Assembly: GCA_949358305.1 (NCBI GenBank)
Contig: OX442324.1
Location: 8,529,601 to 8,593,600, forward strand
Length of the DNA: 64,000 bases
Direction: 5' to 3'
From: Strigamia acuminata
Taxonomy: Eukaryota > Arthropoda > Chilopoda > Geophilomorpha > Linotaeniidae
Within the stretch, counting starts at the first letter, position 1, and the number at the start of each line of letters is the position of its first letter. Of this stretch, positions 54,301-63,701 are shown one piece after another. The notes below the pieces were generated by a model. That model was given only the letters and a program-made list of their open reading frames with translations. It was not told where the DNA came from and searched no databases. The position numbers were made by a program, and so were the translations under genes.

Positions 54301-55837
54301 CATTCGGAGATTTCGCCAAGTGACGGATACCGTCGGCATTAAAATGCCCAAATCTCCGGTGCCAAAGCTCCAAATCAGACAACTTTCCCTTCGGGGGTTT
54401 GGGAGAAGAGGTTGAAACAAGTTCCTCGGCAAAAGTGACATGCCGGACAGGTGACTGCAAAGTCGACGCAGAAAGAACCTGTTTGGGAACTGGGGCGAAT
54501 GTAGCCGCAGGAGGCTTCGCAGATGTAAGATCCGCGGGCAAAATATTCTGAAGGGAATATAAATCACCCTTCAGTTTGGCCGTCAAAAGAAATTGTTTGG
54601 CTTTATCATTAGGGTGATAAATGGACATAATACCATTCGCGGCTGTCAAATGCAGTCCGGCACGGTCGATCTTCGACAAACTCACCAAATTACGCGCGAA
54701 AGCAGGGGCATGCAAAACATTATGCATAGTCACGGGAAAATTAGACCCCCCAGCGCCGCCACGGCCAACACGCAACACCACATCTCCAATACCATCCACT
54801 CGAGAACGACCTTCACCTAAAATGATGAAATAATTGGAGACCGGCTTGTAATTGGTGAAACGATCACGCACTGGACACACATGGTCGGAAGAACCCGAAT
54901 CGATGAGCCACTCATTCGATGAAGCTGAAGACACATTCGATTCCGATCGCGCGAAGAAATTGATCCCGGTCACCACATTCGAAGAAACAGTAGCCGTCTG
55001 CGAAGCACCACCACCGCGTCCACGCTTGCGGTTGCGCGAATTCGAGCGTCGACCACGATTGGCGGATGGAGCGGAAGAGGCAGCGCCTTGGACACGGGGT
55101 TTGGGGCACTTGTTCGCGTAGTGTCCCATTTCCTTGCAATTGAAACACTGAATTTGCGATAACGGCCGAAAAGGCTTATTCGGCGTACCCGAAGTCGAAC
55201 TAGTAGACTGCAAACTAGTCGATGATCCCGAATCCGCATTCTTCATCTTTAAACGATTAAATTCCGAGAGAAGATGGTCGGTGACTGCCTTTAAGGTGAA
55301 ATCTGCCTTAGACCAATGATAAATGGTCTGTACTGTCGCTTCGTACGAATCCGGTAAAAAATCCAGAAGTTGATAAGCGACATCCGAATCCGAAAATTTG
55401 ACATCCAATTCAACCAAAACCGTACGGGCTTTGGTCACGCGGCTTACGAAGACTGACATATCTTCATTTGGAAGTAATCGCATCATGAGGAAATCACGGC
55501 GAAGTTTCGCAATTCGGGCAAGAGAAGTCGGTTGAAATGTGGCTTTCAATGCCACCCAGGCGTCGCGAGCGGTGTCCGCAGCGAGAACGATGTCCTGATA
55601 CTGTGGCTCAACAAATAGGCCAAGCAATGCTTTGGCGCGTTTGGAGCGGTCATCGTGAAGTTGTTTCCTGGTCTGATCCCACGTATCATCCTTCACGGGA
55701 GGTTTTTCGTCAATAAACTGGTCCACGCCTTTCTCCAGTAATAAAAACTGGATATTCCTCGACCACGATTCGTAATTGTCCGAATTAAGTCGTGCAATGG
55801 AGAAATGATGCGTGGTTGATTTGTCAGATTCAGCCAT
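51320..55837 (-). CDS. Copia E gag-pol polyprotein with MBD-like module
   Basis: 1505 residues from Met 55837 (MAESDKST). Approximate positions: gag to 220, CCHC knuckle CFNCKEMGHYANKCP 229, protease WLIDSGSSDHVC 308, pre-integrase WHRRFGHFN 492, integrase Asp LLHMDVWG 552, Asp in RTDNGMEF, Glu in NGVAERLNRT, a long polyproline linker 803-869, MBD-like module 887-944, RT YVDD 1190, RNase H IMEAEF 1397. No stops and all catalytic residues seen. It has the standard DSG protease, unlike A, B and F (DCG). Coding capacity appears complete for retrotransposition. Confidence 0.95.
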   Translation of the reverse strand: MAESDKSTTHHFSIARLNSDNYESWSRNIQFLLLEKGVDQFIDEKPPVKDDTWDQTRKQLHDDRSKRAKALLGLFVEPQYQDIVLAADTARDAWVALKATFQPTSLARIAKLRRDFLMMRLLPNEDMSVFVSRVTKARTVLVELDVKFSDSDVAYQLLDFLPDSYEATVQTIYHWSKADFTLKAVTDHLLSEFNRLKMKNADSGSSTSLQSTSSTSGTPNKPFRPLSQIQCFNCKEMGHYANKCPKPRVQGAASSAPSANRGRRSNSRNRKRGRGGGASQTATVSSNVVTGINFFARSESNVSSASSNEWLIDSGSSDHVCPVRDRFTNYKPVSNYFIILGEGRSRVDGIGDVVLRVGRGGAGGSNFPVTMHNVLHAPAFARNLVSLSKIDRAGLHLTAANGIMSIYHPNDKAKQFLLTAKLKGDLYSLQNILPADLTSAKPPAATFAPVPKQVLSASTLQSPVRHVTFAEELVSTSSPKPPKGKLSDLELWHRRFGHFNADGIRHLAKSPNASGIEISTSALPACAVCARAKSTRASFPSIKEGISSKKPLDLLHMDVWGHSNTTSIGGARYLLTIVDDFSRYSFVVPMKTKGEVFEVFKLFHARMEVLWGAGCIKAVRTDNGMEFCSKNFENFLVQRGIKAQRTNVYTPEQNGVAERLNRTLLEGVRSFFLSTSLPRVLWAELAVTMIYLKNRFPHKSLNNLVPYCLWYGKTVPLKHLKVIGSRCFVHIPKQVRGSKFESRAWTGVVVGYAFRTRGYRVWCPKRREVFESKHIRFDEECMWGHPRFYEGTEITDEGAISVELEPDFGSDPIPPPLPPRPPVGGLPPPTIPPPPPPGLPPPGPPPPGIPPPGSPIAMQPPLRAHPLPPPPVHSPLRQPPPASPAVGGKWTRSEVIRQSGASMGHTDVYFFPPDHTRLRSHGDVERYCVDNRLAYDRDSFDFRTQNVPVQMVDPPPVDPNVSLLRSPTTSEEEAFADCYSTEPPRYAHSLFAQVPRTYKEAISSPDRVHWQKAMEEELDLFRERGVYEEVEKPPPDVNIVGNKWVYYIKRDAEGIVRRFRAMLVAQGFSQKYGVDYSEVFSPVVNYVLIRLFFVLLVVVLGWLDTHLDVKGAYLYGNLDEAIFMRIPRGWETPQNTGKVWRLHKALYGLHQSGRQWNFRLVEVLLEINFHKLLGVNGVFISDTYDAVILVYVDDMVLFTKGPGPRDRTVKALRGFFTITDLGPVSKLLGVQFDRDGGHISIHQRDYIDRIAEDFGISSERLCRVPITVGTMVNCARERERVLNDDEFPYRSLIGSLLFLASRTRPDILFPVILLSQYNTCFTSKHVALLLQVLQYLKNTRNYSISLSAVTGDILSGYSDASWISDRDTRKSFGGYTISIFGVPISWGCCKQRYCALSIMEAEFLALLDGAKEIVWLHGAIDRTRIFRLPTPTMFSDSLSTIYFTRNDIENRRTKHIDVRYFFLRDWLTEGVFVLRKISGDLNPADIFTKFFSPARLQFLCKHFFR
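53005..53178 (-). other. MBD-like module in copia E polyprotein
   Basis: Reads KWTRSEVIRQSGASMGHTDV, then YFFPPDHTRLRS, and ends DSFDFRT. The W-x-R...V-I-R-x-SG-x-S-x-G-x-x-DVY-F...RS...SFDFRT pattern is that of animal MBD2/3 and MeCP2. Trp to Asp spacing is 17 as in MeCP2. The Arg (+7), Asp, Tyr and Arg that contact methyl-CpG are all present. Best preserved of the four copies. Confidence 0.85.
53230..53430 (-). other. Polyproline linker of copia E
   Basis: Proline-rich stretch including PPPPPPGLPPPGPPPPG, just before the MBD-like module. Resembles profilin/SH3-binding tracts; it may be only a flexible spacer. Confidence 0.8.
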
Positions 55838-56263
55838 CTCGAAGAGCGGTAATGAAGAGCGGTGTCACTTTGAGAAATGTCAACCGTGGCAAAGAAAAAT
55901 GCAATTACGCGCTGGGAACCGATGACGATGTTCGAGGCGGATATCCAACGAATGGGCTATACAGGTTACTAGTTAACCCGTCTAAACAATGGCCGTTTAG
56001 GAGTTGTCGGGAATTAACGGCCCTGTGGCCCCCGGATACCCCACTGTCGGGCACGGCAAAATAAATACAATGGTCAAAGTGCAATGACCAAGGCAAGGAA
56101 TCAAATCTGCAAAAATAATTAAACTTTTGCAGAATTAATCCCAGGATCCTACACAGGGTCCCCCAAAAGTTTCACAAAGTTTCACGACTGGGAAGGCGAA
56201 AAATATGAAAATAAGAAAACAAAAGAGGCGAATTAAACAAAATTCGCAGGAGATTCTCTGTTG

Positions 56264-56279
56264 CGCACACCGGGGTGCG
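56264..56279 (-). promoter_or_regulatory. ACCGGG-loop hairpin, copia E leader
   Basis: CGCAC-ACCGGG-GTGCG. A second hairpin with an 8-bp stem CGTGTTCG/CGAACACG around TAACCGGGG is at 56461-56485, and CGCAC-ACGTC-GTGCG near 56336-56350. Confidence 0.65.
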
Positions 56280-57141
56280 AAAATCCTTCGAAATCGTTGA
56301 AAATCCTCGGCAATCGTCAGCCGCTTCGCACACGTCGTGCGGGAATAATCCAACCGAAAACAGCTAGAAAAACATATGAAAACATTAGAAATAAGTTCAC
56401 AAAAGTTCATGTGCTGGGAAATTGTCGAAAAGTTCAAAAAATCGTCGTACACGGCCGCCTCGTGTTCGTAACCGGGGCGAACACGGAAAAACGACGAAAA
56501 ATCGACGATAAATGCACAAAATAAATTCGACAGTACTCACAAATGCTTGTGAAAACAAGCATACAATCCAACAATCCCTGGCACAACACAAAAGCACTAA
56601 ACACAGTGAAGATCTCGATGAATGTCGACTCGGAAATCCTCGCAATGCGCACGGGCTTACGGCGCAAAAACGATGAAAATCGGCTCGAAAAAATCGGAAA
56701 TTACCACGAAAAGTACTCACAATTGTGTGCACAACACGTATACTGCTAAATACAAGCAGAACTCCGTCGCACTCGGACGAAAACACGGTGAGAAACGTCG
56801 AATCGGGCGGCGAAAATCATCGCGAACTCGGTTCATCTCGATCGGGCGCGTCTGCGGTGATCATCGGCGAAAATCCACGGAAATTCATCGGAAAAAGTAC
56901 CCACGATTCTTCAACAAGGTTAGGACAGCACCCACGAAAATTTTCTGCATTAAAATCCGTTGGAAATTGCGGAAAAAGCATCAAATTCGTCGGGTGAGCG
57001 GGCGTGAAGAAACGAGGTCGGCCATTGTTCCAGGAATGAGCGATCGATGAGCGCGAATGAGGTGGCCGAAAATCACTGTAACAACTCGAAAAAATGGAGT
57101 AATTCGACTCAAAAAGCACTCACAGATGATGTTTAGTCCAT

Positions 57142-57155
57142 ATCCTCTGCTACCA
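57142..57155 (-). promoter_or_regulatory. Primer-binding site, copia E
   Basis: Coding strand TGGTAGCAGAGGAT, immediately next to the LTR with no spacer. Confidence 0.85.
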
Positions 57156-57465
57156 TGTTGTTTTTAGAAGAGATGAGGCGGGAAAAACAAAATAAACATC
57201 GTTTATTTGCAAGTGCAGCTTTGCACACGTAAAGGAAAAATTTACAAGTGATAAAAAAAAACTTAAAAGGCGATACATAAACTTGGGTTAAACAAAACCC
57301 GATAAACGAAATCTAACAAACAAAACAATGTCAAATACGGGATCTCATTTGATCCATACAGAAATCAATGTTCACTAATTTACAAACTGATAAATATCAA
57401 AACAGCAAAATGAACATTGAGAATAAACAGTAAACAATCAATCTCGGGGAATAAAAAGCCCAACA
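57156..57465 (-). repeat. 5' LTR of copia E
   Basis: Identical to 50837-51146 as read. Confidence 0.95.
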
Positions 57466-57494
57466 AAATCATCATGGCGGTCGTACGACGCCAT
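57466..57494 (-). pseudogene. Copia I gag, first codons
   Basis: Start codon at 57494 (MASYDRHD), in frame with 50836 downward when one AAATC copy is discounted. Confidence 0.7.
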
Positions 57495-57622
57495 GTCGAA
57501 AAATTTGCGACGAAATTCAGTGAAGAACCGAAGCACAAATCACACAAATCACGTAAATTCGTCGCACGGATGTACAAATAGCCCCCAAAAGGCAAGGAGA
57601 GCAATACACACTTCCCGGGGGT

Positions 57623-57733
57623 CAATCCTTTTAAGAAGGAGAAAATACTTCAATTGGGTACTCTACCAGCTTCCGTCCGAGTCACCTAGTGCCCGCGGGA
57701 CGACTGGCTTGCCACGAGACAGCCCCAATTGAA
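57623..57733 (-). promoter_or_regulatory. Structured leader RNA domain, copia I
   Basis: Outer stem TTCAATTGGG (57649-57658)/CCCAATTGAA (57724-57733), again exactly 65 nt apart. Inner stem CCAG/CTGG (57666-57669, 57704-57707) at the same offset as in A, B and F. Preceding hairpin TCCTT/AAGGA (57626-57640). Primary sequence is mostly different from the other three, so the layout is what is conserved. Confidence 0.65.
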
Positions 57734-58598
57734 AATGAGACTCCACGTGGGCGACTGCCCGAAGAGTGGAGAATATGCTAAATATCCCACAACAAAAACC
57801 TTAATATATAATAAAGTTTCATGACTGATAAATAAAGAAAAAAACACTTTTTGATGTGAAGCTGGCCAATTACGGGATCCGTGCGCCGTAATCGGTTTCC
57901 ACGATGCGGTAAACGTTGCTCCAACGTTGTCGGTGCACGGAAATGGGCTGTCGTGCTTCCACTCGCACACCTCCGTGCTAAAGTGGGAATTATTGCTTCA
58001 AATCGTCGTTGCGCACGTCGCGCCTTCGTGCAAGGAACACCGGGGTTCAAAGCACGGAAATCAACGCCTGCACACACGCTTATCGTGTGCAAGTCTTCTC
58101 GTTGGTCGCAGACTTCTCTGCGCGTTGTGAAAATCGTCGTCCGCGACAAAAAATCCCAAAAGAAAATGGCCGCCGTCGCGAAAATCTTCGATGACGACGT
58201 CCAAACGTGCTTATTTCGCACGCAAATCGACAAATAAATGTCCTACCGTCCAAAATGATCCTGTTGTGTGCCTGATCGACCACAACACCGCTGAATAATT
58301 CCCACGAAGCGTCGGAATCCACACACTGCCGTAGAAATCACAAAAACACAAATTTCGACCGTCGTTTATTTCCACGACGTCGAAACGACGAAAAATACCG
58401 ATTTTCGTACCGAAAATGTATCCAAATGTTCCGCTGATGGCGAGGAATTCTCCGCACACGTTGTTGCGACGATTCCACGTAGAAATCCGCACCGAAAACT
58501 CGTTTCTACGACGAGCTGGGCGGGCGCACACTCGGCGACTTCTCGTAGTCACAAAATGGCCGTTTCTTCTCCAAAAACGTCGTTGCCAGATCGTTTTT
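57734..58598 (-). other. Remaining leader of copia I
   Basis: GC-rich non-coding leader between the leader domain and the PBS. Open frames in it are incidental. Other small hairpins (TGCACAC...GTGTGCA near 58070-58092). Confidence 0.55.
58035..58048 (-). promoter_or_regulatory. ACCGGG-loop hairpin, copia I leader
   Basis: GAAC-ACCGGG-GTTC, extended by CGTGC/GCACG (58027-58031, 58052-58056) across small internal loops. Confidence 0.62.
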
Positions 58599-58599
58599 A

Positions 58600-58612
58600 C
58601 CCTCTGCTACCA
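58600..58612 (-). promoter_or_regulatory. Primer-binding site, copia I
   Basis: Coding strand TGGTAGCAGAGGG, iMet type. Confidence 0.75.
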
Positions 58613-58615
58613 CTT

Positions 58616-59080
58616 TGAAGAGTTGCGATGGCCTGTGCGCTGTCTAAATAACTCGAAACATTGTTTTGGCTTGGCGGATAAATCGGACACGCGTCCGCCA
58701 TTTTCTTTTATTACAAAAGTAATGTATAACATAAAACCCGGTTCGAGGCTAATTGCCCTCGGTTTGAAACATAATGAAATGATAGAACAAATCAAAGCTT
58801 TGAAGCATTGATTCATTCTTTACAGAATGACAGAAGTAGTTAATAGATCAAACAGAACAGAATAAACAATAACTGCTCTTTTGAGCAGGCGACTAAGGGA
58901 GAAGCGCCATTGTAAATAAACGATCGGTCGCAACAACGTAACACGCATTGTATAAAAACAAGATTGACCGATCTCATACACGGGTCAGTAAACAACGGCG
59001 CATCAAATGCACTAAGCCAGAAAGGTGCATTTAAGAACACACGCGCATGGAAAGGCAAACAGCAAAACGCCAACCCAACA
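58616..59080 (-). repeat. 5' LTR of copia I
   Basis: Coding strand TGTTGGGTTGGCG...AACTCTTCA, 465 bp. Contains GATCGGTC/GACCGATC (58922-58973) and GCTCTTTTGAGC. It is related to but clearly not the same as the 3' LTR at 49556-49981. Confidence 0.65.
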
Positions 59081-59149
59081 TCTTCCACGGGGAGTAGGGA
59101 TAAACCTGGAACAAAAGTTGCAAAATTGTCGGTAACTTAATATTATGGC

Positions 59150-60235
59150 ACCGTAGATTGGCCAAAATTGTGTGACAAGTGTGTCGTGGCAATTATATTA
59201 CTGCAATTGGCTCCATGGAAATGCTTCATGTTGATTTATGTGGGCCATTGAAACACGAATCCATGAAAGGAAACAAGTATATTTTTACTATACTCGATGA
59301 TTTTTCTCGAGTGATTTTCACTCGTTTCTTGAAGAAGTCGGAGACAGTGGAAGAATTCAAAAAATTTTTATTACTTCATGAGAAAAGATTTGGAGTAAAA
59401 TTAAAATGTTTAGTTCTTCCGTGGTAGGCGGGATCTTTTGTCAACGCAATAGCAGGTTGGTTGTCGCAGTATATGGTGACTGGTCGTTGAGGTTCTCGGA
59501 TGTTTAAATCTTCCATGAAATTCTTTATCCACTTGGTGCACCGATAACAGACAAGCCATACAGGGAATTAATCGGTGCACTATTATATTTGGCGCAAGCC
59601 ACCCGTCCAGATATTGCATATCCTGTATCATTTTTATCCCAGTGGTTGAGTGAACCGAGGCATGGGCACTGGATAGCCGCTCAGAGAATCTTGCGTTATT
59701 TAATCGCAACAAAAGATTATCGTTTATTTTACAGGAATGACTGGGAGGATTTGATTCGATACGCGGATTCATCGTGGAACTACTCTTGTAGCCTTGACGC
59801 CAAATCATTCACCGGCTTTGTGACCATGATGGGCGGCACTGCCATCACTTGGCAAGCCAAGAAATTGAAGCTTGTGTGCATGTCGACCTGCGAAGCTGAA
59901 TTTTCAACTATGGTCAAACTTGGAAAGGAGGTGAGGTGGATAAAGAATTTCATGGAAGATTTAAACATCCGAGAACCTCAAAGACCAGTCACAATATACT
60001 GCGACAACCAGCCTGCTATTGCGTTGACAAAAGATCCCGCCTACCACGGAAAAACCAAACATTTTAATCGACGTGTGTCTTTCATCCGACAAGACATACA
60101 AGAAGGAATTTACCGGGTCGAATTTGTTCCGACCGATTCTATGTAGGCGGATCTGATGACAAAGGCTTTATCAGAAGTGAAGTTGAGACAAGATTGTACG
60201 AAGCTTGGTTTAATTGATATTTCTGAATAAGCATA
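59150..60235 (+). pseudogene. Copia H remnant: integrase start and RNase H, rearranged
   Basis: The only sizeable copia piece on the plus strand. MEMLHVDLCGP near 59215 begins the integrase core and runs to 59418. 59419-59539 is then an inverted copy of 59935-60053. From about 59545 the end of RT/RNase H follows (ATRPDIAYPVSFLSQ, YADSSW, TCEAEF near 59890) to a stop at 60144, with the terminal ADLMTKALS motif after it. Integrase core, MBD region and RT are missing. Confidence 0.85.
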
Positions 60236-60280
60236 CGATTGAATTTATTAATTATTTAGAAATATTAATATGGGCGGCTA

Positions 60281-60420
60281 TGTTGTATACTGTACAATCG
60301 CACGCTATTACAATGTTCACTATTGTATACCAAATTAATTGTTGTAATAAACAAGTCTCATTCTGAGTATGTACACTGTTGCAATGAAGATGTAATGCCG
60401 TGAGTTATTCCCTAGGTGGG
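60281..60420 (+). repeat. Possible 3' LTR of copia H
   Basis: Starts TGTTGTATACTG after ATATGGGCGGC. AATAAAC near 60344. The right end is not determined. Confidence 0.4.
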
Positions 60421-60700
60421 TTCACACTTGGAAGTAAAGTAAGGGAAAATAAAGTAAGCTCAGATAAAGTAGAAGTAAGGTAACGCAAGTGTGTTCACAC
60501 TTGTTTTGAGTTGAAGTAAAAATGAACCAATCACAATGGAATGCCAAGATCTCAATCCAGAACAACATCCAAATTGTTGGATCACCATATAAAAACATAT
60601 AAAAACGAAGTGTTTCTAAATTTTTATTTCTTGTGTGGGTGCTTGTGTTTTTTTTTCTACCTCCCTGCGCGCCTTGTTAAAGCGATGTTTGGCCGCATTC
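60421..60700. other. Spacer with AAGTAA-rich words
   Basis: Repeated AAGTAAAGTAAG and two GTTCACACTTG words (60421, 60492) about 70 bp apart. No gene. Confidence 0.4.
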
Positions 60701-60704
60701 AATT

Positions 60705-60842
60705 GCACAAATGCGGCCGATGTTCCGCCACATTTCCGCGATCGAATGCGGCCGATGTTCGGCCGCATTTGAGCGATTGAATACGGCCAATGTTCCGCCA
60801 AAATTCCGCGATCGAATGCGGCCGATGTTCAGCCGCATTTGT
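60705..60842. repeat. 35-bp GC-rich tandem repeat
   Basis: Four units beginning ATGCGGCCGATGTTC. Each contains GGCCG/CGGCC palindromic words. The array stops exactly at the LTR of copia F (60840). Confidence 0.85.
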
Positions 60843-61103
60843 AGCTCTGTGGCGCAATAAATGCACGATAAATCGTGCTGGAAGCGTGAAAATAACGCGC
60901 TCACGGCAATGCATGAGCTGGAAAAATTGCCGTGATGCGTAAACGCGAGTTCGGGTCTGTATTGGGCCAGAAAACTTATAAAGACGTGTGGCACATAAAC
61001 TAATACTGATAATTAACAAAATACACTTTAATTCGAGAAAACTTACATAATTGATCCAAAAACCATTGGAAAACATAGAGAAACACACTGGCTGTGTGCG
61101 CGG
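60840..61103 (-). repeat. Truncated 3' LTR of copia F
   Basis: Matches the right LTR from TGTAGCTCTG onward. It lacks the 13-bp GCGTGTACCACAC present at 63837-63849. Confidence 0.88.
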
Positions 61104-62978
61104 TTTCGTGGTCGAAGGCGCGGAAATCGGCTTATGCGAAGCACGCGTAGACTTGGCGACACGGCACGTGTTGCATGAAAGTTCCTGTCGAACAGCAGCT
61201 GGATCAAGTCCGTAAACCTGGGAGTTAGCAGCCAAAGTCCGCATGGCTTTGGTGTGCAGGTGACCCAGTCTGCTGTGCCACAATCCCGTGGCATCCGCGA
61301 CGTTGACCGACGTAGTAACCGGTTTAGGAGGTGATGTTGCATTTGACTTAGCAACAGGAGGAGGTGATGTTGCGTTTGACTTGGCAACGGGAAGAGGAGA
61401 GGTGAGGGCATTGGAATACATCCGGATCTGTTGAGGTTGGGATCCGGGAATAGGAGCAGGACTGGTAGGAAAAAGTGAAGGGACCAGTAAGGTGTTGGAG
61501 GAGACGGGCAAGCGGAAATCGGTCATATTGTCAGCCGACTTCGTCTTAGCCTTGTTGGAAGGCTTGGGCAATGCGGGAAAGTCTTCTTCCTTTGTCACTA
61601 GAGTGGTCGGTGTCGGAGTCGGAGGCAACGATGAAACGGGTGGAGAACTCGAAACATTAGTCGGAGCGGCGAATGGCGAGATAAGCCCATCCACGAAATA
61701 AAGTCCAGACTTCTGTTTCGCCCGAAGAACACTTAGTTTGATGTCCGTTTCATACGTATGCAATTCCGAGTTGTGAATGTGGATGTGATGTCCGCATTTA
61801 TCAATCCGAGAAACCGAGATTAAGTTGGCGCCGAAGTCAGGTGCGAATAAGACGTCGCGTAGCATTACGGTGCATTCGCAGCCATCGATGAGCGACTTGA
61901 CCGGAACGTCACCTTTGCCTGTGACCTTCGAACTGCCTTGTCCTAACTCGATGTTGAACGGGACAACGGAAACAAAGTTTGTGAACCATGCTTGAACGTG
62001 CGAGACGTGGTCTGTTGCGCCACAATCAACGATCCACTCGTGGGATTGGAGGAAATGCACAGTCGGTGCTGTAACAACTGGTGGCGCAGACAAGAGGTAC
62101 GCAGCATCACGTCGCGGGCGGGAAATTTCACGGTTTTGACCACCGGGTTGCTGAGAATTGGTTCCCTTCCGTCGTCGGCTTTTGCTGCGAGATCGACCTT
62201 GTAGTGCAGCTGCCGGTTGCTGTTCCTTCGATTGTCGGCGCGGAAAAGGGCATTTGTTCGCGTAGTGGCCCATCTGATCGCAATTGAAACAACGAATTTG
62301 CGATAGTGGACGAGGGTTGCGAGATTGACTGCGGTTGCGATTGTCCGCGGCGAATGCCGACGTCTTCTTCGCATCGTGGTCGGATTTCGACTTCAAACGA
62401 AGGTATTCCGACAAGAGCTGTTCGGAGACTTTGGCCGGGGTAAAATTCGCCAACGGCCAATGATAAATGGAGAACGTTGCCTGGTCGTAATCCGCTGGAA
62501 GAAAATCGAGGTACTGGTAGGCCTGATGTCGAGGGAGAATGTCCTCTCCGATGTCCTTCAATTGACGAACCATCAGGTCTACACGCCCCAGGAAATCGGG
62601 CATCTCCTCGTTCGGCTCTAGTTTCAATTGCAAGAACTGTCGGCGCATAGCTGCCTGACGGGCGAGTGAACTGGGGGCGTAGATCTTGGCGAGCATGTCC
62701 CATTGTTCCTTCGGTGTCTCGCAGCCATCGAGTGCCGACTGTTTGGCTTCGGATACCAAACAATAAATGGTTCCTAGGGCTCGTTCCTTCCGACGTTGAT
62801 ATTTGCGTTTCTCCTTGTCATCCGCCGTCTTCAGAAAATCCTCCTCGCCGTCTTCTGTGACGTGATGCCACAGGCCTTCACTTTTGAGCAACATCTTAAC
62901 TGTTCGTTGCCATTGTTCGTAGTTGCCGGTCGTCAGGACCGGTACACGTCCCGACGTCGCTTCGGAAGCCTTTTGCAT
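61104..62978 (-). CDS. Copia F gag-protease with start of integrase, truncated
   Basis: Starts at Met 62978 (MQKASEATSG). Gag words VLTTGNYEQWQRTVKMLLKS and YQYLDFLPADYDQATF, knuckle CFNCDQMGHYANKCP (62240-62290), protease DCGATDH (62005-62040), pre-integrase WHSRLGHLHTKAM (61240-61285) and CNTC. The frame then runs into LTR sequence at the deletion joint and stays open, adding about 130 foreign residues. Gag and protease look intact, so it could supply gag but not replicate itself. Confidence 0.9.
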
Positions 62979-63118
62979 GATTGCGGAGGAAAAATCGTCA
63001 AAAAATTTCCGAAAATCGAAGCACAATTAACGAAATCGAAGCACTTTTCACTCGAAGCACTCGAAGCACTACCGACGCACACACAAACGTTGTTCGAAGC
63101 GGAAAGACCTCGACGGGG

Positions 63119-63230
63119 AGCCAATGCTAAAATTGGCTTGAAAACCTTAGACAAGTGTCCCCCTAACGTCCTTTATGACCACCTGGGGCCGCGGGAATGT
63201 TAGGTGGCGCAGGGCTCAGCCTTGTCTAAG
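63119..63230 (-). promoter_or_regulatory. Structured leader RNA domain, copia F
   Basis: Outer stem CTTAGACAAG (63146-63155)/CTTGTCTAAG (63221-63230) with 65 nt inside. Inner CCTAAC/GTTAGG (63162-63167, 63199-63204). Apical GACC/GGCC around ACCTGG, which pairs via G-U only on the minus strand. Hairpin AGCCAAT/ATTGGCT (63119-63138). About 140 nt upstream of the gag start. Confidence 0.8.
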
Positions 63231-63499
63231 AATACAGTGACGCTTGCCCAGATTTGGACGAAGGGCGCCAAGGATTCTAATTGACCCACACCAAAAAACT
63301 TAAAACTAACAAATAAATTCGAAATCTGAAATAAAAAGAAGGAGAAGTTGATGAATCTGTATGCACAGACGTCCCTGTGCACACCGCGCATAAAAAAAAG
63401 CGGAATTCTTCAAAAGATCGCCGACCGATTTCGAAAATCGGAAAAAAAAATCGCCGTCAGATTGTGAAAATCGGGAAAAACTTCTGAAAAAAATTCGCC

Positions 63500-63563
63500 G
63501 TACACCGGGGTACTAAGCGAGATGAAGTTCTATGTGGCCACACTGTACTCCGGGGTACAAAGT
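63500..63563 (-). promoter_or_regulatory. Two CCGGG-loop hairpins, copia F leader
   Basis: GTAC-ACCGGG-GTAC (63500-63513) and TGTAC-TCCGGG-GTACA (63544-63559, extended by CACT/AGTG). Confidence 0.65.
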
Positions 63564-63687
63564 GTGTCGAGACATCGGAAATTCGGCGAAAAACTGGAAA
63601 TAAACAAAAATTTCTGCACAAATCGCGAAAAAATCGCGAAATTTACGGAAAATTAGTGAAAAAAACGAGGCACTGGTGTCTTTCCAG

Positions 63688-63699
63688 GCCTCTGCTACC
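63688..63699 (-). promoter_or_regulatory. Primer-binding site, copia F
   Basis: Coding strand TGGTAGCAGAGG, two bases from the LTR. Confidence 0.8.
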
Positions 63700-63701
63700 A
63701 C

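Larger units (their letters stand above)
50837..57465 (-). mobile_element. Ty1/copia element E, complete and young
   Basis: 6629 bp. The 310-bp LTRs (50837-51146 and 57156-57465) read identical. Duplication AAATC on both sides (50832-50836, 57466-57470). Intact 1505-residue polyprotein, PBS directly abutting the LTR, and polypurine tract. Inserted in gag of copia I. Confidence 0.96.
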
